A stretch of DNA of 64,000 nt from an uncultured Clostridia bacterium (GTDB lineage: Bacteria > Bacillota > Clostridia > Lachnospirales > Cellulosilyticaceae): positions 1 through 64,000 of the forward strand of contig CAKZUB010000020.1 of assembly GCA_937921505.1 (NCBI GenBank). The letters run 5' to 3'. Shown here piece by piece: positions 42,411 to 50,945 of the stretch (position 1 is the first letter of the stretch; each line of letters begins with the position of its first letter). A program made the position numbers and the translations under genes. The notes under the pieces were generated by a model that worked only from the letters and a program-made list of their open reading frames with translations, was not told the origin of the DNA and ran no database searches.

Positions 42411-43044
42411 GATTACCCCCCACTATCTTTTTAATGATTTGATTAATCTCTCCTGCTGGAACAACATAATCTGCAAAACCTGCGCTCACAATTGCTTTGG
42501 GCATACCATATACAGTAGATGTTTGTTGATCTTGTGCTATTACTATGCAATTTTGTATTTCTTTTAACTTGGTAACTCCTTCTAAGCCATCAGTTCCCAT
42601 CCCCGTCATAATAACAGTTATAATGCTTTTTTTACTTGAAGATAAAGTTGCTAGTGAATTGAGCATCACATTCACAGAGGGCCTATGTCCTTTATAAGGT
42701 TCTTCATCCGTAAGCAAAATCTGTGGTTCTGACTGATTAGTAATTTGTAATTGTCTTCCTCCTGGAGCAATATAAACTACTCCTTTTTTTAGTTTCTCAC
42801 CATTTTCTGCTTCTTTTACCTGTAGGCTGCTAACGTTATTGAGTCTGTCTGCTAAGGGTTTTGTAAATCCTGGCGGCATATGTTGCACAATAACATATGT
42901 AGCAGACAATTCCACGTCTAGTTGAGGCAATAACTGATTAAGCAGTTTAGGTCCTCCAGTAGATATTCCCATAGCAATGATATACTCATATTCCACCTTG
43001 TCCTCCTTATATTTAAAATAATTAGGATGTTGATTACCGCTCAT
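42400..43044 (-). CDS. cheB: CheB methylesterase domain without a receiver domain
   Basis: This 214-residue protein is a complete CheB catalytic domain: the Ser-His-Asp triad is Ser28 (MGISTGGPK), His55 (VQHMPPGFT) and Asp152 (TGMGTDGLEG). Ordinary CheB (about 350 residues) starts with a CheY-like receiver that controls the esterase; here only an 18-residue charged tail precedes the domain. The AGGAGA site and ATG are well placed and the upstream 90 bases carry no reading frame for a receiver, so the gene is complete rather than broken. It would remove methyl groups from chemoreceptors without phospho-control, or be controlled otherwise. Confidence 0.9.
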   Translation of the reverse strand: MSGNQHPNYFKYKEDKVEYEYIIAMGISTGGPKLLNQLLPQLDVELSATYVIVQHMPPGFTKPLADRLNNVSSLQVKEAENGEKLKKGVVYIAPGGRQLQITNQSEPQILLTDEEPYKGHRPSVNVMLNSLATLSSSKKSIITVIMTGMGTDGLEGVTKLKEIQNCIVIAQDQQTSTVYGMPKAIVSAGFADYVVPAGEINQIIKKIVGGNHGR

Positions 43045-43134
43045 GCTAGTCTCCTATAATGATATGATATACCTATAATATACCTATCTTTATTGTTTAT
43101 TTTTATGTCTTCTGTATAACTATTAGAAATTATA

Positions 43135-44013
43135 TTAATTTGTAAATATACGTTTAAATCTGTTGATCCAGCTTGTTTTTTCTTGTGTTTTATCACTTAA
43201 AGTATGATTTGTCAATAAGTTTTTACTTATTTGGTAATAAGCTTCGCTTGCTTTAGATTTTTTATCATATATTACAACAGGTATCTGACTTTTTACAGCA
43301 CTAAGTACTTTTTCATCATATGGAATATAACCTGCATACTCTATTTCACTATTTAAAAAATTTTTACATACATAGAATAACTTTGTAAATACCTCATGTG
43401 CTTCTTGTTTTGAGGACGCCTTATTAATAACAACCTTAATTTTACTCTGCATTGTAAAATTACTTCTTAAAGTTTTTATGAGTGCATATCCATCCGTTAT
43501 AGAAGTTGGTTCTGGTGTAACAATAACATAAACTTCATGAGCTAACATACAGAACTTGACTACAATATCATTAATTCCAGCTCCTGTATCAATAAGCAAG
43601 ATATCTGTCATATCTTCTAACTGTACTAAACTTTTACCAATTGATTCAATTTTATCTGGTGGCAAGAAAAACATTTCATTAATGCCAGATCCACCTGAAA
43701 TAAAAGATATTTCATATTTACTTTTAGTAATCAAACTTTTAAGATCACACTCTTCTCGTATAAGATGTGCTAAATTAAATTTTGGTCTTTCTCCTAGTAT
43801 AATTTCAACATTAGCAAGCCCAAAATCAGCATCTAATATAATAGGATTTTTTTGTTGCTGCTTAAGACATAAGGATAAGTTAACTGTAAAATTACTTTTT
43901 CCAACGCCACCTTTTCCACTTGCAATTGTAATAATTTTCATATTGCCTGCTTTATCTTCAACTGGCTTGGTTGAAGATACTATTTTTCTAAGTTGCTCTG
44001 CCTGATCATTCAT
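43135..44013 (-). CDS. flhG: Flagellar number regulator FlhG (MinD-like ATPase)
   Basis: This 292-residue MinD/ParA-type ATPase (YlxH in Bacillus) sets number and position of flagella together with FlhF. The deviant Walker A motif ASGKGGVGKSNFTVNLS, the LDADFGLANVE switch and the LLIDTGAGI Walker B motif are all visible. The C-terminal tail (INRFKRIF) is likely to be an amphipathic membrane-binding helix. It overlaps flhF by 8 bases. Confidence 0.94.
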   Translation of the reverse strand: MNDQAEQLRKIVSSTKPVEDKAGNMKIITIASGKGGVGKSNFTVNLSLCLKQQQKNPIILDADFGLANVEIILGERPKFNLAHLIREECDLKSLITKSKYEISFISGGSGINEMFFLPPDKIESIGKSLVQLEDMTDILLIDTGAGINDIVVKFCMLAHEVYVIVTPEPTSITDGYALIKTLRSNFTMQSKIKVVINKASSKQEAHEVFTKLFYVCKNFLNSEIEYAGYIPYDEKVLSAVKSQIPVVIYDKKSKASEAYYQISKNLLTNHTLSDKTQEKTSWINRFKRIFTN

Positions 44014-45124
44014 AATTAATTCTCCCTAATAAATAACTAGTGTATTCATCTGCATTAAACCCCGATATATCTGAAGGCACATTTTGTCCATGTGTCAAGT
44101 AGAGAATAGGCCTATTAGCATAATAAGCAATATTCATAACATTCCCTATTTCATCTGTTTCATCTAGTTTAGTAATAATTAACTCGAATTCATCAGTTAC
44201 TTCTTCATATATCCCTACAATGCTTTTCACATTTTTACACGAGGTATTGGCGTTAAGTACTAAGAAAACTTGTTTTTCTGCTACACTACTTAACAACCTT
44301 TTAAGATCTTCAACTTGCTCATGATTTTTATGTGATCTGCCGGCAGTATCAATAAATATATGATCTGCTTGATCCCATTTCTCTATATACTTTGCTAATT
44401 CATTTTCCTCATAAATAATCTCTATGTCTACGCCTAGTATATCTGCATATGTCCTTAATTGATCTATAGCTGCAATTCTATAGGTATCTGATGTAAATAA
44501 TACAACCTTTTTCCCCTTATTAAGAACATAATCTGCAGTTAACTTTGCTATGGTTGTCGTCTTTCCAACTCCTGTAGGTCCTATAAAAAACACTATCCGC
44601 GGAAGTTCTTTACTGTATAATCCTTTTTGCAAAAGTTCTTCTATATTTGCATATAAATTTCTTATAATCACTTCAACTTCACAATCTCCATAGATACCTT
44701 TTAAAATAATTTCTAAAATCTCTTGGTTGATCCCTTCATCTAAGAGCTTCGCTTTCAAAATGTCAATAATTTTATTACTGTCTTGCTCTTCATGCGGTAA
44801 TTGATTGTTCCCCTTACTCTTACTTAGATCTGTAATGGCATTTTGCATCGTATCTATTTGTTCTTTAAGTGACAGTAAAACATTATATGTAATACTATCT
44901 TTATTGTCTTCTTTAACTGCTTCATGCGAAGTATTTACAATCGCTGGATCGGTTTCATCCTTTACAGCTATTGTAATAACTGTTTTTAAAGATTTGAACC
45001 ACTTAAAAATCCCTGTACCTTTTTCTTGTTGTGTACTGAGTACAACAGCTAAATCCCCATATTCTTTCTTAATTTGCTCTAATATTACTTCCTCATTTTT
45101 TCCTTTTATTTTTAAAATTCTCAT
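44006..45124 (-). CDS. flhF: Flagellar SRP-like GTPase FlhF
   Basis: This 372-residue GTPase of the SRP family helps to place the flagellum and recruit early components. The N-terminal basic region (about 1-120) is followed by the NG domain with GPTGVGKTTTIAKLTADY (182-199), FTSDTYRIAAIDQLRTYADI, and the DTAGRSHK switch. It overlaps flhA by 4 bases and flhG by 8. Confidence 0.95.
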   Translation of the reverse strand: MRILKIKGKNEEVILEQIKKEYGDLAVVLSTQQEKGTGIFKWFKSLKTVITIAVKDETDPAIVNTSHEAVKEDNKDSITYNVLLSLKEQIDTMQNAITDLSKSKGNNQLPHEEQDSNKIIDILKAKLLDEGINQEILEIILKGIYGDCEVEVIIRNLYANIEELLQKGLYSKELPRIVFFIGPTGVGKTTTIAKLTADYVLNKGKKVVLFTSDTYRIAAIDQLRTYADILGVDIEIIYEENELAKYIEKWDQADHIFIDTAGRSHKNHEQVEDLKRLLSSVAEKQVFLVLNANTSCKNVKSIVGIYEEVTDEFELIITKLDETDEIGNVMNIAYYANRPILYLTHGQNVPSDISGFNADEYTSYLLGRINYE

Positions 45125-47160
45125 GCTATACTCACCATTCCTATTGACTGTATCTCAACATTTTGTTCTATTTCATTATAAGAAATAACAATTAAATCCG
45201 GAATATATTGTTCTGTTAAATGCTTAAAATAGATTCTGACTATTGGTGAAGTTAAAATAATAGGCTGTAATCCTATAGATGTAAGTTTTGCAATTTCCTT
45301 TTTTAATTGTGCAATGATACTCTGAATTGTTTTAGGATCTAATGCAACATAAGACCCTTGTTCTGTGTGCTGTACATGTTCCATAATTTGCTGCTCAACT
45401 GTTGGATCTAAAGTGATTACTTGATTGGTTGATTCTCCAAATACTTTTTTTGAAATGCTTCTAGTTAGCCCTTGCCTAACATATTCTGTTAAAACATCTG
45501 TATCTCTTACGGTTACAGCGTAGTCTGCTAATACTTCACATATTGTTACTAAATCTCTTATAGATATACTTTCTTTAAGTAAATTAGAAAGTACTTTTTG
45601 AATATCTCCAATACTCAATAATTTTGGAGTAAGTTCTTCAATAAGTGTAGGATGAGTTTCTCCAATATTGCTAATAAGTGTTTGTACATCTTGCCTGCTA
45701 AGTAATTCATGTAAATGAGACTTAATAACCTCTGTTAAATGAGTCGCAATAATAGATGGACAGTCTACTACTGTATACCCTTTAACTTCTGCTTTTTCTC
45801 TTTGTAACTCTGTAATCCATAGAGCTGGAAGTCCAAAAGCTGGTTCTGTAGTTTGTATACCATCTATTTCCTCTTCAATATACCCTGGATTCATCGCCAT
45901 ATAATGATCAAATAATATTTCTCCCTTAGCCACTTCTACACCTTTTATTTTAATACTATAAGCATTTGGTGCTAACTGAATATTATCTCTTAACCTGACA
46001 ATAGGAACAATACTTCCAAGTTCAAGTGCAATTTGACGTCTGATCATAACAACTCTATCTAGAAGATCTCCCCCTTGGTTCACATCTGCGAGCGGGATAA
46101 CCCCATATCCAAACTCTAATTCTATAGGATCCACTTGCAAAAGTGAAATAACATTTTCAGGCTTTCTAATCTCATCTGCTACTTCATCCTCACTACTTAC
46201 TTCCAAGTTAACTGCTTCGACTTTTTGCTTAACTGAAAATCTATAAGCGATAGCAAACCAAATAATAGCAATAGGAAATGTCACCATTGGTCCCATAGGG
46301 GTGAAAAAACCTAATATAAGTAAAGTGATACCTACTACATAAAGTACACTAGGTGAGTAAGCGAGTTGCCTTAAAATAACTTTACTCATACTCTCATCTG
46401 TATTTGTTTTAGTTACCAAAATACCTGTTGCTGTAGAAATAAGGAGTGCTGGTATTGAACTTACCAGACCATCTCCAATAGTTAAGATTGTATACTTCTG
46501 CAGCGCTTCATTAAATTCTAGATTCTTAGTTACAACTCCCATAATAATACCTGCTGCTATATTAATAACAGTAATAAACATACCTACAATAGCATCATTT
46601 TTTACAAATTTAGAGGCTCCATCCATTGATCCAAAAAAAGCAGCTTCATCTTGTACTTTCTTTCTTCTACGCTTAGCCTCCGCATCATCTATAAATCCTG
46701 TATTTAAATCTGCATCAATAGCCATTTGTTTTCCCGGCATGGCATCTAGTGTAAAACGTGCAGTAACTTCTGCTACACGTTCTGATCCTTTTGTAATAAC
46801 CTTAAAGTTAACAATTGTAATAATAATAAATATAATCGTTCCAATAACTAAATCTCCACCAGATACAAATTCTCCAAAGGCTTGTACAACATCTCCTGCA
46901 TACCCGTCTCTTAAAATAAGTCTTGTTGAAGAGATATTAAGTCCTAAACGAAGTAAAGTGGTTAATAGTAACATTGTAGGAAATAAAGATAAATCTAGAG
47001 ACTCCTTTGAAAAAAGCGCACTCATAAGGATCATGGCTGCCACTGAAATATTAAAGATAAGAAATATACTCAAAATAGTACTTGGCAACGGTATAATGAT
47101 CAAAAATAAAATTCCTATTACAAATAACCCTAATATTGCATCTCCCGATTTAAACCTCAT
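45121..47160 (-). CDS. flhA: Flagellar export gate protein FlhA
   Basis: This 679-residue protein is the largest part of the export gate. It has about eight membrane segments in the N-terminal half, the FHIPEP-type loop (RFTLDAMPGKQMAIDADLNT), and a large cytoplasmic C-terminal domain that binds chaperone-substrate complexes. It shares one base with flhB and overlaps flhF by four, a sign of translational coupling. Confidence 0.96.
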   Translation of the reverse strand: MRFKSGDAILGLFVIGILFLIIIPLPSTILSIFLIFNISVAAMILMSALFSKESLDLSLFPTMLLLTTLLRLGLNISSTRLILRDGYAGDVVQAFGEFVSGGDLVIGTIIFIIITIVNFKVITKGSERVAEVTARFTLDAMPGKQMAIDADLNTGFIDDAEAKRRRKKVQDEAAFFGSMDGASKFVKNDAIVGMFITVINIAAGIIMGVVTKNLEFNEALQKYTILTIGDGLVSSIPALLISTATGILVTKTNTDESMSKVILRQLAYSPSVLYVVGITLLILGFFTPMGPMVTFPIAIIWFAIAYRFSVKQKVEAVNLEVSSEDEVADEIRKPENVISLLQVDPIELEFGYGVIPLADVNQGGDLLDRVVMIRRQIALELGSIVPIVRLRDNIQLAPNAYSIKIKGVEVAKGEILFDHYMAMNPGYIEEEIDGIQTTEPAFGLPALWITELQREKAEVKGYTVVDCPSIIATHLTEVIKSHLHELLSRQDVQTLISNIGETHPTLIEELTPKLLSIGDIQKVLSNLLKESISIRDLVTICEVLADYAVTVRDTDVLTEYVRQGLTRSISKKVFGESTNQVITLDPTVEQQIMEHVQHTEQGSYVALDPKTIQSIIAQLKKEIAKLTSIGLQPIILTSPIVRIYFKHLTEQYIPDLIVISYNEIEQNVEIQSIGMVSIA

Positions 47161-48281
47161 TACTTACTCCTCCTGCTTGTTCTTTTATTCTCTATGTTAT
47201 ACACAAAAGCTAATACTTCTGCTATAGCCCCATATAACTCTGGTGGAATTTCCTTATCTAGGTCAACCGTATAATATAAAGTTCTTGCTAAAGGCTTATT
47301 TTCTATGATATGTATATGATGTTCTTTAGCCTTTTCTTTGATTTTCTGTGCTACATAATCAACACCCTTTGCAACTACTATTGGTGCTGTATTGTCACTC
47401 GGTTTATATTGAACTGCAATTGCAAAATGTGTAGGATTCGTAATAATAACATCTGCTTGTGGAACCGCCTGCATCATACGTCTTAATGAACCTTCTCGCA
47501 TCTTCTGACGAATCTTACCTTTGATCTGAGGATCTCCCTCTGCATTTTTATATTCTTCTTTAATTTCTTGCTTTGTCATTTTAATACTGTCTTCATATTT
47601 ATATTTCTGATAAAGATAGTCTATAATAGCGAGTATTGCAAAAGCTCCTCCTGCAAAAAAACCTATTTTTATAATTGTCCTGCAAATATTAAATAAAATT
47701 TGCCCCGGCGTAAAATCATAAAACTTTAAGAATATAGGAATTTGAGCTTTTATAATATTAAAAATAATACTTCCCAAAAGAATGACTTTACCTAAAGCCA
47801 TTATAAGTTTAACAATCATATCCTTAGATACAATTTTTTTAAGTCCCTTAATGGGATCCATTTTTGAGAATTTAGGCTGTAATGGCTCAAATGTTGGTTT
47901 GTAACCTACTTGTACATAGCTTATCCCAAAAGCTATAATAAATAATCCAATCCATAAGGGTATGCATGTAATAATTATATCTATAAGTGCCTTTGAGAGT
48001 AAAATCAGTAAATATCTATTATCATTTTGGCTAAGTACATCAGGTATAATACGCATACTAGCTGAAAGATTTTTCTGGATCTTTTGCAACATGTAGTCTC
48101 CAAATACCAACATTAAAGCACAAAATCCAAGGATTAGTACTGCAGTATTAAGTTCTGTACTTTTGGCAACCTGACCTTTTTTTCTGGCATCTTCTCTTTT
48201 TTTACTTGTCGCTGTTTCAGTTTTCCCCTCATCTTCAGCAGCAAAAAATTGTAAAGGAATATTGTAAAACTTTACCTCCAT
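47160..48281 (-). CDS. flhB: Flagellar export switch protein FlhB
   Basis: This 373-residue membrane protein switches export from rod/hook to filament substrates. It opens with the typical EDEGKTETATSKKREDARKK stretch, has four membrane segments, and carries the autocleavage site NPTH (in VIITNPTHFAIAVQYKP). It overlaps fliR and flhA by one base each. Confidence 0.96.
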   Translation of the reverse strand: MEVKFYNIPLQFFAAEDEGKTETATSKKREDARKKGQVAKSTELNTAVLILGFCALMLVFGDYMLQKIQKNLSASMRIIPDVLSQNDNRYLLILLSKALIDIIITCIPLWIGLFIIAFGISYVQVGYKPTFEPLQPKFSKMDPIKGLKKIVSKDMIVKLIMALGKVILLGSIIFNIIKAQIPIFLKFYDFTPGQILFNICRTIIKIGFFAGGAFAILAIIDYLYQKYKYEDSIKMTKQEIKEEYKNAEGDPQIKGKIRQKMREGSLRRMMQAVPQADVIITNPTHFAIAVQYKPSDNTAPIVVAKGVDYVAQKIKEKAKEHHIHIIENKPLARTLYYTVDLDKEIPPELYGAIAEVLAFVYNIENKRTSRRSK

Positions 48282-49063
48282 TATGGTATCATCCCTTGTA
48301 TTATATTTATGATCATCTGAGTCATGTGCTTTATTATCATATCATTAAATGCTGGCAAGAGTCCTATGGTAAATATAAGTAAACTAAATAATATAATCAT
48401 TTTAATAGGAAGTCCTATTACAAACATATTCATCTGTGGTACTGTTCTTGCAAGTATTCCAAGTCCACAATCTATAATAAGAAGAACAGCAAGAACTGGA
48501 ATGGCTAACTTAAAACTAATTAACCAATAGTCTGAAACTGCATCCACAACAGTTCCAATCAGATTCGGTCTAAAAACCACTTGATTAATAGGAACATGCT
48601 CAAATGATTGTATAAGTGTTTGAATAAACCAATGATATCCTCCGGATAAAATGAAAACAGCGCTAAAGCCTAACATATAAAATCGACCTAGTATAGGAAT
48701 TTGCACACCATTTGCTGGATCAAACAACATGCTCATCCCAAGACCTCCTTGCATGCCAAGAAGCGTTCCTACAAAATAATAGACTTGAAAAAAGATCTTT
48801 ACTCCAAATCCTAAAATAATACCTATTACACATTCTTTAACGCCAACAGTCATAAATCCTACAAGTGTAGGCTGATATGTTAACTGGGGCGTGGCAATTG
48901 TTAATACTGTAATATAAGCCAGACAAACACTTATTCCCCCTAAAGCAAGTGCAGGAATTTTACTCTCTTCTATTACTGGTAAAAAGCTAAGTGCAAATAT
49001 TATTCTAATAAAGATTAATAAAAACAGATCAATATGCGTATATAAATAAATGAGATCTTCCAT
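48281..49063 (-). CDS. fliR: Flagellar export gate protein FliR
   Basis: This 260-residue integral membrane part of the FliPQR export channel has six to eight hydrophobic segments, with the family region GGLGMSMLFDPANGVQIPIL and the LGILARTVPQMNMFVIGLPI segment. It overlaps flhB by one base and follows fliQ by 7 bases. Confidence 0.95.
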   Translation of the reverse strand: MEDLIYLYTHIDLFLLIFIRIIFALSFLPVIEESKIPALALGGISVCLAYITVLTIATPQLTYQPTLVGFMTVGVKECVIGIILGFGVKIFFQVYYFVGTLLGMQGGLGMSMLFDPANGVQIPILGRFYMLGFSAVFILSGGYHWFIQTLIQSFEHVPINQVVFRPNLIGTVVDAVSDYWLISFKLAIPVLAVLLIIDCGLGILARTVPQMNMFVIGLPIKMIILFSLLIFTIGLLPAFNDMIIKHMTQMIINIIQGMIP

Positions 49064-49070
49064 CAGACAT

Positions 49071-49337
49071 TCATCCTATAAAAGTATTAAAACTACTAAA
49101 AATTTTAGTTGCAAAATTAATCAGCATACTCATAATCCACGATCCAAATATAATAATAGCTAAAAATGTACCAATTATTTTTGGAATAAACGCAAGAGTC
49201 TGTTCTTGTATAGAAGTTGCTGTTTGAAAAATACTTACAATAAGACCAATAGTTAAACCAGTCAGTAATATAGGAAGGGATACTTTAATAATTGTCATTA
49301 AAGCATCTCTCATAAGATCAAGTACTAATTGTTCCAT
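49071..49337 (-). CDS. fliQ: Flagellar export gate protein FliQ
   Basis: This 88-residue protein has two membrane segments and forms part of the export channel with FliP and FliR. It has the typical VLDLMRDALMTIIKVSLPIL start and the SIFQTATSIQEQTLAFIPKI loop. I chose the ATG at 49337, which follows GGGGGATAGAC, over the upstream in-frame ATG at 49376; the family is 85-90 residues long. Confidence 0.95.
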   Translation of the reverse strand: MEQLVLDLMRDALMTIIKVSLPILLTGLTIGLIVSIFQTATSIQEQTLAFIPKIIGTFLAIIIFGSWIMSMLINFATKIFSSFNTFIG

Positions 49338-49347
49338 GTCTATCCCC

Positions 49348-50133
49348 CTATTTAAAAGTTTGAACAAGCTGTCCAATAATTAAATTCCACCCATCTATTA
49401 AGATAAATAATAATATTTTAAAAGGCAGTGAAATCATAACAGGCGGCAGCATCATCATCCCCATAGACATAAGTGTTGATGCAACAACCATATCAATAAC
49501 TATAAAAGGAATATAAAGTAGAAATCCAATGATAAAGCCGGTTCGAAGTTCACTAATAATAAATGAAGGTATTAGAATATGTAGTGGCAGCTCATTCAAA
49601 ATATTACTATCATCTTGTAAAAGTTCTCTGCCTGATAAATCCATAAACAACCTGATATCTTCGTCTCTAGCCTCCTTTACCATAAATTCTTTAAGCGGTA
49701 TAATTCCTCGTTCAACGGCTTGTGCTTGAGTAATTTGATTGTTTTGATAAGGATCCCAAGCATTAGTTTTTATATTTGAAAAAACTGGACTCATAATAAA
49801 AAAGGTTAAAAATAATGCAAGCCCTACTAATATTTGATTAGAGGGCATTGTTTGAGTCCCTATAGCTGCCCTAAGAAAATGAAAAGATATAATGAGTCTT
49901 AAAAAAGCTGTCATCATAATTAATATTGAAGGCGCAAGGCTTAGTATTGTAATTAAAAAAATCATTTGAAGGCTTTGACTAAGTTCTTGCGGTGAATCAG
50001 CCTCATTCATTCCTATTGTAATATTAGGGAGGTTTAGACCTGCTGCTGAAGTATTATCCGTTACCGCAAAAAAAATGCCAAACATTACAATAATTAACAC
50101 CCAGGTCTTTATTGATATATTATTTTTTCTCAT
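49348..50133 (-). CDS. fliP: Flagellar export gate protein FliP
   Basis: This 261-residue protein has a signal-like N-terminus and several membrane segments; it forms the core of the export channel. It shows PSILIMMTAFLRLIISFHFL, RAAIGTQTMPSNQILVGLAL and the C-terminal MGMMMLPPVMISLPFKILLF segments. The ATG at 50133 is 7 bases from AGGTG and is preferred over the ATG at 50139. It overlaps fliO by 14 bases. Confidence 0.95.
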   Translation of the reverse strand: MRKNNISIKTWVLIIVMFGIFFAVTDNTSAAGLNLPNITIGMNEADSPQELSQSLQMIFLITILSLAPSILIMMTAFLRLIISFHFLRAAIGTQTMPSNQILVGLALFLTFFIMSPVFSNIKTNAWDPYQNNQITQAQAVERGIIPLKEFMVKEARDEDIRLFMDLSGRELLQDDSNILNELPLHILIPSFIISELRTGFIIGFLLYIPFIVIDMVVASTLMSMGMMMLPPVMISLPFKILLFILIDGWNLIIGQLVQTFK

Positions 50134-50470
50134 GATCATTCACCTGTTTGCCTTTCATAAAATGATTTAAATATTCATGAAAAAACTTTTGTTCCGGCAC
50201 TTCAAGATTGAGATCTCCCTCATCTAACTTCATGCAATAATTAACACTCTCCTTAGCAACTGCAAAAACATGATACTGCTTGCTTATTCTTACAATAAAT
50301 AAATACTGTCCTTGAGCAAGCTGTAAAACTTCTACAACTTCCATGTTTTTGTTAAAAGCTGTCTTTTTATTAAATGCCGCCATTTTTTTTGTAACAAAAT
50401 AAGTGAGTAACAATACTCCTATAAATATAAAGATTAACATCATGATCTCAAGAAAGTCTGTTATTTGCAT
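50120..50470 (-). CDS. fliO: Flagellar biosynthesis protein FliO (FliZ)
   Basis: This 116-residue protein has one N-terminal membrane segment (about 8-28) and a cytoplasmic part with VVEVLQLAQGQYLFIVRISK, typical of FliO/FliZ, which helps assemble the FliP channel. I chose the ATG at 50470 with GGTGA ahead. An upstream in-frame start at 50539 would lie inside the inverted repeat at 50506-50548 and is unlikely. Confidence 0.88.
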   Translation of the reverse strand: MQITDFLEIMMLIFIFIGVLLLTYFVTKKMAAFNKKTAFNKNMEVVEVLQLAQGQYLFIVRISKQYHVFAVAKESVNYCMKLDEGDLNLEVPEQKFFHEYLNHFMKGKQVNDHEKK

Positions 50471-50505
50471 ATAATCACCACTGAATATTCTTATTGTTTT
50501 ATATA

Positions 50506-50548
50506 TAAGTATTAGTGGTACTTGAAAAACAAATACCACTAATACTTA
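50506..50548 (-). repeat. Perfect 15-bp inverted repeat between cheY and fliO
   Basis: TAAGTATTAGTGGTA (50506-50520) and TACCACTAATACTTA (50534-50548) are exact inverted copies around a 13-base loop, 20 bases after the cheY stop codon. In the transcript they form a strong hairpin. No T-run follows on the minus strand (ATATAAAAC), so it is not a classical terminator; mRNA stabilisation, processing or attenuation inside the fla/che operon are possible. Confidence 0.85.
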
Positions 50549-50568
50549 ATTACTTGTTAATTTTTAGT

Positions 50569-50931
50569 TTATCCTAATACTTTTCTAACTGCCTCTAATA
50601 CTCTATCAGCTTGAAAAGGCTTCACAATAAAGTCTCTTGCACCTGCTTGTATAGACTCAATAACCATTGCTTGTTGTCCCATTGCTGAGCACATAACAAT
50701 TTTTGCCCCAGGGTCAGCTGCTTTAATACCTTTTACAGCGTCAATACCATTCATTTCTGGCATTGTAATATCCATTAGTACTAAATCTGGTGTAAGTTCC
50801 TTATATTTATCAATGGCCTTTAGTCCATTATCTGCTTCTCCTACTACTTCATATCCATTTTTCGTCAAAATATCTTTAATCATCATTCTCATAAATGCTG
50901 CATCGTCAACTATTAACACACTCTTTCCCAT
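50569..50931 (-). CDS. cheY: Chemotaxis response regulator CheY
   Basis: This 120-residue single-domain receiver passes the signal from CheA to the flagellar switch. It shows the acidic pocket Asp9-Asp10, the phosphorylation site Asp54 (LVLMDITMPEMNG), the Ser/Ala-Met segment VMCSAMGQQ and the FIVKPF lysine. I chose the ATG at 50931 after AAGGGGTG rather than the GTG at 50940. It lies between fliY and fliO, as in Bacillus. Confidence 0.96.
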   Translation of the reverse strand: MGKSVLIVDDAAFMRMMIKDILTKNGYEVVGEADNGLKAIDKYKELTPDLVLMDITMPEMNGIDAVKGIKAADPGAKIVMCSAMGQQAMVIESIQAGARDFIVKPFQADRVLEAVRKVLG

Positions 50932-50945
50932 TCTATACACCCCTT

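Noticed and set aside
43556..44005. Open frame of 149 codons on the plus strand
   Set aside because: It is fully antisense to flhG, whose Walker motifs are intact, has no good ribosome binding site and no recognisable domain.
46739..47227. Open frame of 162 codons on the plus strand
   Set aside because: It lies antisense to flhA and flhB, both complete and well conserved; its hydrophobic content mirrors the membrane segments of those genes.
50471..50539. Longer FliO beginning at 50539
   Set aside because: The stretch lies inside a perfect 15-bp inverted repeat and the ATG at 50470 has its own ribosome binding site.
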